Origin: Planctomycetota bacterium
GTDB lineage: Bacteria > Planctomycetota > Phycisphaerae > UBA1845 > PWPN01
Length of the DNA stretch: 64,000 nt
Direction of reading: 5' to 3'
Assembly (NCBI GenBank): GCA_022711465.1
Contig: JAKLEZ010000016.1
Location: forward strand, 62,001-126,000
In this document: in pieces, positions 35,649 to 44,293 of the stretch
Layout: each line of letters opens with the position of its first letter
Numbering within the stretch: the stretch's first letter is position 1
Program-made: the position numbers and the translations under genes
The notes under the pieces: generated by a model
What the model saw: only the letters and a program-made list of their open reading frames with translations
Databases searched by the model: none
What the model was told of the DNA's origin: nothing

Positions 35649-37552
35649 GCGATGCCCTGCTCATCGCCCGGAGAATGGAGCGGTTGCAGAGCGTCAACGA
35701 GCAGCTGGCCGGCCTGTTCCATCGTGATCCCCTGCCGCTTGACCGGGGCGGGGGTTCCGGCCCGAGAGATCCGCTGGTGGTGTGCGGACTGCTGGGTGGC
35801 AAGGATGTCGGGAAGTCCACGCTGATCAACGCCCTGGTGGGTGAAGCCATCAGCAGGGACGACCGCGAGGTTGGCGAGGGAACCGCTCGACCGGTTGTCT
35901 ACGTTCACCGGGCCATGGAGGCGTACGTGCGAGAGCGCTTCCGCTCGACGCGCGGAGCGCCGGAGATCCACCGCCACGAGGACGCGGGCACGCGCAATCT
36001 GGCACTCGTGGACATGCCCGATTTCGACAGCGAGCTGCGGACGCACGAGCAGATCGTGCGTGAGTACCTGCCACTGCTGGATCGCGTTCTCTGGGTGACC
36101 AGTCCGCAGAAAGCCAACGATCGGATCTGGGTGGAATACACGCGGAAGGCGCTGAAGGATCTCGGCAATGTGTACTGTGTTCTGAATCGGGCCGATGAGC
36201 TGCTCGAGGACGACGAGGGCTATCCGGCCGGAGCGGGCCGGGACCCTGCCGAACGATTCTGGCGGGAGCAAGCTGCCTGGTTCGAGGATCAGCTCCGTGA
36301 TGTGCAGTACGACGTTCCCCGGGAGCGGCAGTTCCTGGTTTGTGCGAAGTATCCGACGGCCGACCGGATCGTGGATGCCGTGGCCCGGTCGTGGGGTGGC
36401 CTGGACGGCCGGTCAACGGGCGGTTCGCAGCAGCTCGTGGCCGGTGTTGCGGGCCGGCTGGAGAGCGAGATGGTTCGTCTGCGGAGGATGCTCTTCGCCC
36501 AGGTCAGCGAATGGGAGGCGGCGCGGATCAAGGGTCTCAACGACCAGGTGAAGCTGCGGGCCTATGCCGAGAGTGTCCGCCGCACGTACGAGCTTGATTT
36601 CTGGATCGAGCGGCTATCGCAGGTCTGTGATCCGGTCTGTGCCGACGTGCTTCAGGAGGAGGCGTTCGAGGCTGACTACTGCATGACGGTCGCTGGGCGG
36701 CTTGCTCGCCAGCAGAGCTCGCTGATGACCCTGGCGGATCGGCTGATGGAGGACCGGATTGAGAAGTGGCCCGCGCTGCGCTGGCTGTATTGGCTGGCGA
36801 GGTGGCCGCTGCGCCGGGTTGGCATGGCGATCGCGTCGCCGGGCCGGGCGGGGGAGGATGCCGCCCCGCGTTGGGGTTCCGGGCCGTTCTCGGTCGCCGG
36901 CCGGGGTCTGGAGCATCGGATCCGCTTCCTGATCCAGAAGCTGGAAGGGGAGGATGAAGCGGTGCAGGTCTTCCGCCTGGAGGAACAGATGCCCAAGGCC
37001 GAGGCCTTGGCGGCGAAGGTCAAGGCGGAGGTTCGCGAGCACGCCCTGGCCGGTGATGGCCAGTGGCTTGAGGAGCGATCGCAGCTGTACCGGGCGGGGC
37101 CTGTCCGGCGCGGCATCCTGTGGCTGATTCTGCTCTGGTTCGTGATTGCGCAGCCGCTGGGGGAGGGCATCCTCGAGACGTTCAGCGCTGCCCATGCCCA
37201 GACGCTGCTGCACGGGCTGTACAAGACGGTGGCGGCGCTGGGGGCCGCCCATCTGCTGCAGGGCATGCTGGTGGTCTGTGCGGTGTACGGGGCCTGCCTG
37301 GGCGTCATGTACTCCCGATGCATCCGCGAGGTGCGCGCCTATGTCCGGGGCGATCGAGGGGGTAGCCGGGCGGCCCAGATCGCGGCAGCCCTGCGGAGCG
37401 AGCTGGCCGAGAACGTGGTCGGCGAGGTTCTCCGCCCGCTGCGCGGGGTCCACGACCGCCTGAGCCGCCTGTCCGGTGAACTGGCGGAGGTTGCAGATTG
37501 CCGGAAGGACGTGCACGACTCACGACCGCCGGAGTCGGATCCGGCGAGCTGA
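35645..37552 (+). CDS. dynamin-like membrane GTPase, second of a coupled pair
   Basis: 635 residues. All GTPase motifs are readable: P-loop GGKDVGKST (51-59), switch I region GTARPVVYV, G3 VDMPDFDSE (DMPD 123-126) and G4 NRADE (181-184). The middle is helical (RLESEMVRLRRMLFAQVSEWE), with further coiled-coil-like stretches. Paired membrane helices lie at about 480-500 and 520-560 (GILWLILLWFVIAQPLG and LLQGMLVVCAVYGACLGVMY). Paired, non-identical dynamin-like GTPases elsewhere hetero-assemble to remodel or tether membranes. Its start sits inside the previous stop (ATGA), so equal, coupled production is likely. Confidence 0.82.
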   Translation: MSDALLIARRMERLQSVNEQLAGLFHRDPLPLDRGGGSGPRDPLVVCGLLGGKDVGKSTLINALVGEAISRDDREVGEGTARPVVYVHRAMEAYVRERFRSTRGAPEIHRHEDAGTRNLALVDMPDFDSELRTHEQIVREYLPLLDRVLWVTSPQKANDRIWVEYTRKALKDLGNVYCVLNRADELLEDDEGYPAGAGRDPAERFWREQAAWFEDQLRDVQYDVPRERQFLVCAKYPTADRIVDAVARSWGGLDGRSTGGSQQLVAGVAGRLESEMVRLRRMLFAQVSEWEAARIKGLNDQVKLRAYAESVRRTYELDFWIERLSQVCDPVCADVLQEEAFEADYCMTVAGRLARQQSSLMTLADRLMEDRIEKWPALRWLYWLARWPLRRVGMAIASPGRAGEDAAPRWGSGPFSVAGRGLEHRIRFLIQKLEGEDEAVQVFRLEEQMPKAEALAAKVKAEVREHALAGDGQWLEERSQLYRAGPVRRGILWLILLWFVIAQPLGEGILETFSAAHAQTLLHGLYKTVAALGAAHLLQGMLVVCAVYGACLGVMYSRCIREVRAYVRGDRGGSRAAQIAAALRSELAENVVGEVLRPLRGVHDRLSRLSGELAEVADCRKDVHDSRPPESDPAS

Positions 37553-37752
37553 AGGCCGGCCTCGGCGGGCGATGGTGGACCGCGGGGCGCCGGCTGTTGG
37601 CCGGATCGGTCGGGTTGGCATCGCCCGTTCGACCGGACCTTCTCTCTTGATCCACGCCCTGCTATCGAGTAGGAGAGTATTCGCGCCGGCGTAGGGCGCC
37701 GCCGATTCCGGTGTATCGGTTGTGACGTATCGACGTTTCGACCTTCATCTGA

Positions 37753-38541
37753 ATGCTCCACTACTTCCGTATTCTCGGCCTCTTCGCCCGGGTGAGCATC
37801 CAGAACGATGCCGCCTATCGAGCGGACTTCTTTTCCAGCCTGGTCATGTCTCTGCTGGGGTTTACGGCGGAGCTGCTCAACCTTTGGGCCATCTTCTCCA
37901 ACGTGAGGTCATTCAACAACTGGAGCGTTCCCCAGATGGTGGTTCTGATCGGCATCTTCAAGACCATCCAGGGGATGATCGGCCTGTTCATCGCCCCGAA
38001 CATGCGGATGATCATGGAGGACATTCGTGACGGCCGACTCGATTTTGCGATCCTCAAGCCGATGCATGTTCAGTTCTACGCCAGCGTTCGCCGCCTGGCG
38101 TTCTGGCGAGCGACCGACGTGGTCCTGGGGCTGGCCATGATCGTCGTGGGCTGCAGCAGACTGGATGTCTTTCCTACGGTCGGCATGGTATCCTCATTTC
38201 TGGTGATGCTCGCCGCCGGCATGGTGATCATTTACTCGTTCTGGCTGGTGCTGGCGACCTGTGCCTTCTGGTTCACCCGGTTGTCGAACATCGAGATGGT
38301 TTTCTGGAACCTCTTCGAGGCCGGCCGCTACCCGGTGGACATTTTCCCGTTCGGGATCCGATTCGCCCTGACCTACGTCGTCCCGCTTGCGTTTCTGACC
38401 ACCTACCCGGCCGCGGCCCTGACCGGCAGGATGGAGTTCAACTGGCTGGTGGTGACCGTTGTCCTGGCCGGCGTTTCGTTGGTTGTCTCCGCGCGGTTCT
38501 GGCAGCTGGGGCTGCGGCATTACAGCGGAGCATCGGCTTGA
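37753..38541 (+). CDS. ABC-2 family transporter permease, orphan
   Basis: 262 residues with six hydrophobic segments. Features such as YRADFFSSLVMSLLGFTAELL, DIRDGRLDFAILKPMHVQFY, ARYPVDIFP-like EAGRYPVDIFPFGIRFALTYVVPLAF and the C-terminal ARFWQLGLRHYSG place it in the ABC-2 permease group with DUF990/COG3694. Relatives are usually encoded with an ATPase and a second permease; neither is adjacent here. It follows the GTPase pair by 200 bases in the same direction. Substrate unknown. Confidence 0.85.
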   Translation: MLHYFRILGLFARVSIQNDAAYRADFFSSLVMSLLGFTAELLNLWAIFSNVRSFNNWSVPQMVVLIGIFKTIQGMIGLFIAPNMRMIMEDIRDGRLDFAILKPMHVQFYASVRRLAFWRATDVVLGLAMIVVGCSRLDVFPTVGMVSSFLVMLAAGMVIIYSFWLVLATCAFWFTRLSNIEMVFWNLFEAGRYPVDIFPFGIRFALTYVVPLAFLTTYPAAALTGRMEFNWLVVTVVLAGVSLVVSARFWQLGLRHYSGASA

Positions 38542-38850
38542 CCCGCTGCGTCGTCAGGGAGCGGTCATAGTCCGTGCTATCAGTCCCGAACAGGCCTCAG
38601 AAGTCACTCCCCGGGGAGTGGTACCCGAGGACGTCGTGCACGTCTCCGCCGTGGTCAAGGTATGATGCTGTGTACCGATCTGGCCACAGACGACCTGGTC
38701 CCGCGAATGCGGTGCTCGTTGGCGTGTTCCCTCGGGCGGGTGTGATTCTGGAGATTCGCGGGTGTCGGGACAAAAACGGCGGGAATTGCGCGAACCATCC
38801 GGCTGCCCAAAGGCACGTAAAGGGGTGGCACAGACAATGGAGGATCGACG
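38542..38850. other. 309-base intergenic region
   Basis: No gene or terminator is supported. TATGAT at 38661-38666 is a possible -10 for the downstream secreted protein, but no matching -35 is present. Confidence 0.4.
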
Positions 38851-40878
38851 ATGCCAACCGTCCGCGCCATGCGAGTCGTGGAGGCCGAAGGCTCCAGCTC
38901 CCTTTCCCGAGTTCATGGACTGTCCCAGGCGTTCCCGATCGCCCGAAGGCTCGGATCGGGCCGTTTCCTTGGCCTCGGATTGCTGCTTTTGCTGCCCACC
39001 TCGCCCGGGGCATTCGCCGCCGAGGGCAGCCGGTACTTTGCCATCACGGTGGTCGACGAGCAGACCGGCCGCGGGGTGCCTCTGGTCGAGCTCACCACGA
39101 CGAACAGCATCCGCTACTACACGGACAGCAACGGGATCGTCGCCCTGGACGAGCCGGGGCTCATGGGCCAGAAGGTGTTCTTCACCGTCAAGAGCCATGG
39201 CTACGAGTTCGCCAAGGACGGCTTTGGCTTTCCCGGCAAGCCCCTCGAGGTCGCCCCTGGGGGGAGCGCGACGCTCAAGGTCAAGCGGATCAACATTGCC
39301 GAACGTCTTTACCGCGTTACCGGGCAGGGCATCTACCGCGACACGGTGCTCCTCGGTCGCCAGCCACCCTTGCGCGAACCGGTGCTCAACGGCCAGGTCA
39401 TGGGTTCGGACAGCGTGCAGCACATCATTTACGGCGGTCGCAACTTCTGGTTCTGGGGTGACACGGGCCGACCGTCCTATCCGCTGGGGAATTTCTTCAC
39501 CACCGGGGCGACGTCCGCCCTGCCCGGCAAGGGTGCTCTCGATCCTGAGGTCGGCGTAGATCTCTCGTACTTCGTGGACGAGACCGGCTTCGCCAAGAAG
39601 ATGACTCCGATGCCTGGCAGCAACCCGGTCTGGATTGATGCCCTGGTGACTCTCCCTGATGAGACCGGACGTGAGGGTCTGTACTGCGCGTTTGCCAAGG
39701 TGACCCAGGCCATGGAGGCGATCGAACGAGGCGTACTCAAGTACGACGACGGCAAGCAGGTCTTCGCCAAGGTGACGCAGTTCGATCTGAAGAACCCGGT
39801 CCGGCCCGCCGGACACCCTTTCCGCCACACCGACAAGGGGGTGGAGTACATCTACTTCGCCCAGCCGTTCCCCTTCACACGCGTCCGGGCGGAGGTGAAG
39901 TCGTACCTGGACCAAGGTGCGTACGAGGTGTACTCATGCCTGAGGGAGGGTACTCGCGTTGACGCCCGCCAGGTCGACCGGCACGCCGACGGCTCGATCC
40001 GCTATGCCTGGAAGAAGAACACGCCGGCCCTCGATCCCAAGGAGGAAGGCGAGTACATCAAGGCGGGCCTGCTCAAGCCGGAGGAGGCCCTGTTGCTGCT
40101 CCGGGATACCGGGACGGGCAAGGCGGTCACGGCCCACGCCGGCTCGGTCTACTGGAACGAGTACCGCAAACGGTGGATCACGATTCGCTGCGAGGTGTTC
40201 GGCACGTCGATGCTGGGGGAGACCTGGTACGCCGAGGGCGACACGCCGCTCGGCCCGTGGGTCTATGCCCGCAAGATCGTCACCCACGACAAGTACAGCT
40301 TCTACAATCCCAAGCATCACCCGGTCTTCGACCGTGACCGCGGGCGAATCATCTACTTCGAAGGCACCTACACCTTCACCTTCTCCGGCAATACCGAAGC
40401 CACGCCGCGGTACGACTACAACCAGATGATGTACAGGCTCAACCTGGACGATCCTCGATTGGTCTCGCCCGTACCGATCTACGAGGTCGAGGAGCAGGGT
40501 GTCCGGGTGCTCCGCGTGGCGGATCGTCTGCCGACCGCCGGCGGGCGATATCGCATCGCGTTTTTCGCCCCGGACCGGTCCGCTCCCAACACCCTACCGG
40601 TCTACGAGCAAGGGACTCCCGAAGCCGGTTACCGGTTGACCATCGGGGAGGCGAAGGCCAAGCCCGCCGACGGTTTGAAGGCGTGTTTCCATGCTTTGCC
40701 CGCCGACGCCAAGGACCCGCCGGCCACGACCGTGCCGCTGTTCGCCTTCACCGATTCGAAGGGCGGCACGATTTACGGCACGGAGGAGAGTCCTGCGGGG
40801 GATGGATTCACCAGATCCGAACGGCCGCTCTGTCGAGTCTGGAAGAATCCCTCGAAGCTGGAGTGGCAGGTCCGCTGA
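38851..40878 (+). CDS. secreted beta-propeller-like protein with N-terminal regulatory-type beta domain
   Basis: 675 residues; ATG after GGAGGATCG. The N-terminus is long and basic before a hydrophobic stretch (LGLGLLLLLPTSPGAFA), with cleavage predicted near residue 57. A carboxypeptidase-regulatory-like beta sandwich (about 60-150, YFAITVVDEQTGRGVPLVEL) precedes blades such as HIIYGGRNFWFWGDTGRPS, SVYWNEYRKRWITIRCEVFG and YSFYNPKHHPVFDRDRGRIIYFEGTY. This resembles five-bladed DUF4185/GH43-type propellers, but I cannot assign a family. A role in polysaccharide binding or hydrolysis outside the cell is plausible. Confidence 0.68.
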   Translation: MPTVRAMRVVEAEGSSSLSRVHGLSQAFPIARRLGSGRFLGLGLLLLLPTSPGAFAAEGSRYFAITVVDEQTGRGVPLVELTTTNSIRYYTDSNGIVALDEPGLMGQKVFFTVKSHGYEFAKDGFGFPGKPLEVAPGGSATLKVKRINIAERLYRVTGQGIYRDTVLLGRQPPLREPVLNGQVMGSDSVQHIIYGGRNFWFWGDTGRPSYPLGNFFTTGATSALPGKGALDPEVGVDLSYFVDETGFAKKMTPMPGSNPVWIDALVTLPDETGREGLYCAFAKVTQAMEAIERGVLKYDDGKQVFAKVTQFDLKNPVRPAGHPFRHTDKGVEYIYFAQPFPFTRVRAEVKSYLDQGAYEVYSCLREGTRVDARQVDRHADGSIRYAWKKNTPALDPKEEGEYIKAGLLKPEEALLLLRDTGTGKAVTAHAGSVYWNEYRKRWITIRCEVFGTSMLGETWYAEGDTPLGPWVYARKIVTHDKYSFYNPKHHPVFDRDRGRIIYFEGTYTFTFSGNTEATPRYDYNQMMYRLNLDDPRLVSPVPIYEVEEQGVRVLRVADRLPTAGGRYRIAFFAPDRSAPNTLPVYEQGTPEAGYRLTIGEAKAKPADGLKACFHALPADAKDPPATTVPLFAFTDSKGGTIYGTEESPAGDGFTRSERPLCRVWKNPSKLEWQVR

Positions 40879-40925
40879 CCGCTGCCGAGGGCGGGCCGGC
40901 CGGGGTCACGGGTCGGTCCGCGGAT

Positions 40926-40954
40926 TTGTTCGTCTCGCGTCGGTGTCGTAGACT
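40926..40954 (+). promoter_or_regulatory. predicted promoter for tmk-holB
   Basis: TTGTTC (40926-40931) and TAGACT (40949-40954) with a 17-base spacer predict a start near 40961. That leaves a ~47-base leader to the TTG start at 41008 and argues against the upstream GTG at 40969 as start. Confidence 0.4.
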
Positions 40955-41007
40955 GCTCCCCTGGACAGGTGGATTGCAGACCAGGGACCGAGTCCGGGGA
41001 GTCACCC

Positions 41008-41700
41008 TTGACGCTGAAAGAGAAACTGGCGGGTAAGTTCATTGTATTCGACGGACCGGACGGCTCCGGCAAGGGGACGCAGTTACGGCTACTGGCCGAG
41101 GAGCTGCGCCGGCAGGGTGCTGAGATCGTGCTGGGCAAGGACCCCGGCGGCAGTGAGATCGGTGACCGGATCCGGGCGATCCTGCTCCGCCATGATCTGT
41201 CGCTGATGGACGTCCGCTGCGAGACGATGCTGTTCATGGCGTCGCGGGCTCAGCTCGTCGGCGAGGTGATCGAGCCCGCCCTCAAGGCAGGCAAGATCGT
41301 CCTCTGCGACCGGTTCATTTCCGCGACGTGTGCCTACCAGGGGGCGGCCGGCTACGACATTCAACGGATCATCAAGCTGGGCAGCTTCGCCGTCGGCGAT
41401 ACCTGGCCGCACCTGACGGTGGTGGTGGACATTCCGGTCGAGGAGGGGTTCCGCCGCACCGGCCGCAACCCCTCGGGGGCTCCACGGCGGCGAACGGACG
41501 CGAACCAGGGCCTGCTCCTGGCCGACATTGAGCCGGACGCCATGGAGATCCGGCCGATCGCGTTCCACCGCAAGGTGCGCAAGTTGTTTCTGGAACTGCC
41601 GCCGGAATACCCCGGCAAGGTGGTGGTCATCGACGGTTCTGGCGCCCAAGGTGACGTTCACCGCCAGGTGATGGAGACCATCGAGCGTGTCGATTTTTGA
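41008..41700 (+). CDS. tmk: thymidylate kinase
   Basis: Phosphorylates dTMP to dTDP. From TTG 41008 the product has 230 residues; GGGGAG lies six bases upstream. An in-frame GTG at 40969 would add 13 residues with no site. Motifs: P-loop FDGPDGSGKGTQ, the dTMP-binding KDPGGSEIGDRIR (family REPGGT), LCDRFISATCAYQG, and a basic LID RRRTDAN. The first residue of the REPGG-type motif is Lys, a mild departure. It overlaps holB by 14 bases, as expected of a replication-linked operon. Confidence 0.92.
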   Translation: MTLKEKLAGKFIVFDGPDGSGKGTQLRLLAEELRRQGAEIVLGKDPGGSEIGDRIRAILLRHDLSLMDVRCETMLFMASRAQLVGEVIEPALKAGKIVLCDRFISATCAYQGAAGYDIQRIIKLGSFAVGDTWPHLTVVVDIPVEEGFRRTGRNPSGAPRRRTDANQGLLLADIEPDAMEIRPIAFHRKVRKLFLELPPEYPGKVVVIDGSGAQGDVHRQVMETIERVDF

Positions 41701-42868
41701 CGTTCAGCACCAGGATCGAGCCCACCGCGTGATCCAGCGTTCACTGGCCAGCGGGCGCATGCCCCACGCGTACCTGTTCGCCGGGGCGGAAGGCATCGGC
41801 CGCGAGCTGCTGGCCGAGCGACTTGCCCGCCTGCTGCTGTGTGGGGCACGTATTCGCCGAGCCCTGCCCGAGCCCATTGCCGGAGCTCTGCCCGATGGAC
41901 ACGGCTGGGACGCCTGCGGCCGGTGCGAAGACTGCATCCTTACCACCGCGGGCACCCACCCGGATCTCCACCGCATCTATCGCCAGCTGAGCCACCAACA
42001 CCCGGATGCCGAGGTTCGCAAGAGGAAGGCTCAGGATCTCTCCATCGATGTCATCCGGCACTTCGTGATTGACCGGGTTGGCCTGCGGCCCAGGCAAGGC
42101 CGGGCCAAGGTGTTCATCGTTCGCGAGGCTGAACGACTCAGCGATCAGGCGCAGAACGCCCTGCTGAAGACGCTCGAGGAACCGCCGTCGGACACGTACC
42201 TCATCCTGCTGACAACGGCCATGGACCGCATGCTCCCGACCACCCGGTCGCGGTGTCAGCAGGTCAGCTTCGGCCTTCTCCCGATCGACTTCGTTGCCAG
42301 CCAGCTGCGATCGCTCCGCCCGGGCGCCGCCGAGGAGGTGACCAGCTACCTTGCCCGTCGTTCGGGAGGCAGCATCGGCCAAGCTCTGGTGCAATTCGAT
42401 GACGGCATTCATGCGATGAAGTTGAAATGGGGCCACCAGCTGGTCACCCTTACGGCCAGGCCGGCGGGGTTCTCGGCTCATGCGCTGGCCGCCCCGTTCC
42501 TGGCCGATGCCAAGGAACTGGCCAGGTGCGCCGCCCAGCGTGATCCCGAGATTACCGATTCCGTCGCCACTCGGGCGAGTCTGCAGGTTCTTTTTTCCAT
42601 CCTGGCCGACTTCTACCTCGATGGGCTTCGCCGGAATTTGGGGATGAGCGCGAGTTGGGTCAACAGCGACCAGATGGACGTGGTGGAGTATCTGGGCACG
42701 GCCATGAGTGCGGGCGTGATTCGGAAGTGTCTGGCCCAGATCGCCGAGGCTGATGCCAACGCGGGGCGGAACGCGGCGTTCGAACTGGTGCTGGAAGGGC
42801 TTTTCATTCGCTTGGCGGCCGTCGTCGAGGGCCGCGCGCTGGTTCTAAGCCGTCGCAGCGCCGGGTGA
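41687..42868 (+). CDS. holB: DNA polymerase III delta-prime subunit
   Basis: Stator of the clamp-loader complex that places the beta clamp on DNA. The 393-residue protein starts at GTG. It has the zinc module C52, C77, C80, C83 (DACGRCEDC), VRVAER-type IVREAERLSDQAQNALLKTLEEPP and the SRC motif in PTTRSRCQ. The P-loop is degenerate (AGAEGIGRE), normal for delta-prime, which does not hydrolyse ATP. The C-terminal third is helical. It overlaps tmk by 14 bases and is followed by ricT, the same order as in Bacillus. Confidence 0.93.
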   Translation: MSIFDVQHQDRAHRVIQRSLASGRMPHAYLFAGAEGIGRELLAERLARLLLCGARIRRALPEPIAGALPDGHGWDACGRCEDCILTTAGTHPDLHRIYRQLSHQHPDAEVRKRKAQDLSIDVIRHFVIDRVGLRPRQGRAKVFIVREAERLSDQAQNALLKTLEEPPSDTYLILLTTAMDRMLPTTRSRCQQVSFGLLPIDFVASQLRSLRPGAAEEVTSYLARRSGGSIGQALVQFDDGIHAMKLKWGHQLVTLTARPAGFSAHALAAPFLADAKELARCAAQRDPEITDSVATRASLQVLFSILADFYLDGLRRNLGMSASWVNSDQMDVVEYLGTAMSAGVIRKCLAQIAEADANAGRNAAFELVLEGLFIRLAAVVEGRALVLSRRSAG

Positions 42869-42888
42869 TCATGGGCCGTCCTGCCTGA

Positions 42889-42918
42889 TTGTCCAAACCG
42901 CCCACCGCCGGTTATACT
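42889..42918 (+). promoter_or_regulatory. predicted promoter for ricT
   Basis: TTGTCC (42889-42894) and TATACT (42913-42918), 18 bases apart, lie between holB and ricT and predict a start near 42925, about 20 bases before the ATG. Confidence 0.45.
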
Positions 42919-42945
42919 GAGCTTCGGTGTGAGGAGTACCCGGTG

Positions 42946-44259
42946 ATGTTCCGTTGCGGTGGTTCGGGCACGGCCTATGAACGATGCGGCAAGACGGGCG
43001 AGAAGCTTTTTCCCGTCACCGCCGTGCGTTACGGTCGCATGAACTACATCGGGGAGTTCTCCCACCCGCCGGACATGCCCGTGACGTGTGGCGGGAAGGT
43101 GATCATTCTCACTGAACGCGGCATTGAGATCGGCCAGCAGGTTCCTCGGACCTGTTACGGCTGCAGGCAATCGGTTCCTCGTGACCAGATGCGGGCATAT
43201 GCCCAGGCCAGCGGGGAGGAGTTTTACCAGATCAAGAACGGCCGGATCCTCCGCCCGGCGACGGAGGCCGATCTGGCCGAGCTGCGTCACATTGAGGAGG
43301 GCTGCAAGGCCAAGCTGGCCTCATGCCGGGCGATCGCCTCCGAGCTTGGCCTGCAGATGAAGATCGTCGACTGCGAGCACGTTTTCGGCGGCGAGCGGGT
43401 CGTTTTCTACTTCATGTCCGAGGAACGGGTGGACTTCCGGGAACTCGTCCGGCGGCTGGCTGCCGAGTTCCAGACTCGCATCGAGATGCGGCAAGTTGGA
43501 GCCCGCGATGAGGCCCGGTTGCTGGCCGACTATGAAACCTGCGGGCGCGAGTGCTGCTGCCGCAACTTCCTGAAGACGCTCCGCCCGATTGGCATGCAGA
43601 TGGCCAAGCTGCAAAAGGCGACGCTGGACCCGTCCAAGGTGAGCGGCCGTTGTGGACGGCTCAAGTGCTGCCTGCGTTACGAGCACGAGACCTACGAAGG
43701 CCTGGTCAAGAAGCTGCCCCGCGTGGGTGCCCGGGTCGTCACCAAGGAGGGGACGGGTAAGGTGATCGACCGGCAGGTGCTCACCCAGCTGGTCAAGATT
43801 CTGGGCGATGATGACCGGGTCTTCGTCGTCCAGAACGAGGATATCACTGAGCGACTGGCCCCTCTCCCGGGGGGCGGTGGTCAGGCGCCGCCCAAGCCTC
43901 GCGAGCAAGGCTCGGGGCCCGCTCGCCGCCAGTCTCCGCCAAGCCAGGAGGAGACCGCCGACAAGCCGGACGAGCCGCCGAGCGAGCCGGAGGAGCCCTC
44001 GGCCGAGGTTCCGCCGGAGACGCAAGCGGAACTCCCCCGGGGTTCGCGGACTCTGCCGGCCGATGGGGCTCAGGAACCCGCTTCACCCCCGGACGGCCCC
44101 GGGCCTGGGGCTGCCCGAGGCGAGGGCGGATTGTCGCGGCCGAGTGATGCTTCGGAAGGCGGACGTCGTCAAGGGCGTTCCCGGCGTCGTCGGCGGGGGC
44201 GAGGGCGGGATCGCCGTTCGGGCCCACCCGGCTCAGCACCGTCTGGCGGGGGATCTTGA
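42946..44259 (+). CDS. ricT: PSP1/RicT (YaaT) family protein with long Arg-rich tail
   Basis: 437 residues from ATG 42946 (GAGGAG ten bases upstream). The conserved core, about 1-305, is a PSP1 protein with Cys clusters: CGRECCCRNFLKT (199-211) and GRCGRLKCCLRYE (235-246), the RicT/YaaT signature involved in iron-sulfur binding in Bacillus. An added N-terminal Cys region (MFRCGGSGTAYERCG) is also visible. From about 306 the protein is low-complexity: Pro/Glu-rich, then basic (RSRRRRRGRGRDRR). The tail is absent from B. subtilis RicT. Bacillus RicT forms a complex with RicA and RicF in RNA processing; neither partner is in the window. Confidence 0.88.
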   Translation: MFRCGGSGTAYERCGKTGEKLFPVTAVRYGRMNYIGEFSHPPDMPVTCGGKVIILTERGIEIGQQVPRTCYGCRQSVPRDQMRAYAQASGEEFYQIKNGRILRPATEADLAELRHIEEGCKAKLASCRAIASELGLQMKIVDCEHVFGGERVVFYFMSEERVDFRELVRRLAAEFQTRIEMRQVGARDEARLLADYETCGRECCCRNFLKTLRPIGMQMAKLQKATLDPSKVSGRCGRLKCCLRYEHETYEGLVKKLPRVGARVVTKEGTGKVIDRQVLTQLVKILGDDDRVFVVQNEDITERLAPLPGGGGQAPPKPREQGSGPARRQSPPSQEETADKPDEPPSEPEEPSAEVPPETQAELPRGSRTLPADGAQEPASPPDGPGPGAARGEGGLSRPSDASEGGRRQGRSRRRRRGRGRDRRSGPPGSAPSGGGS

Positions 44260-44293
44260 CCGCGATGCCGGTCGCAGGGTCAAATGGTCTTCA

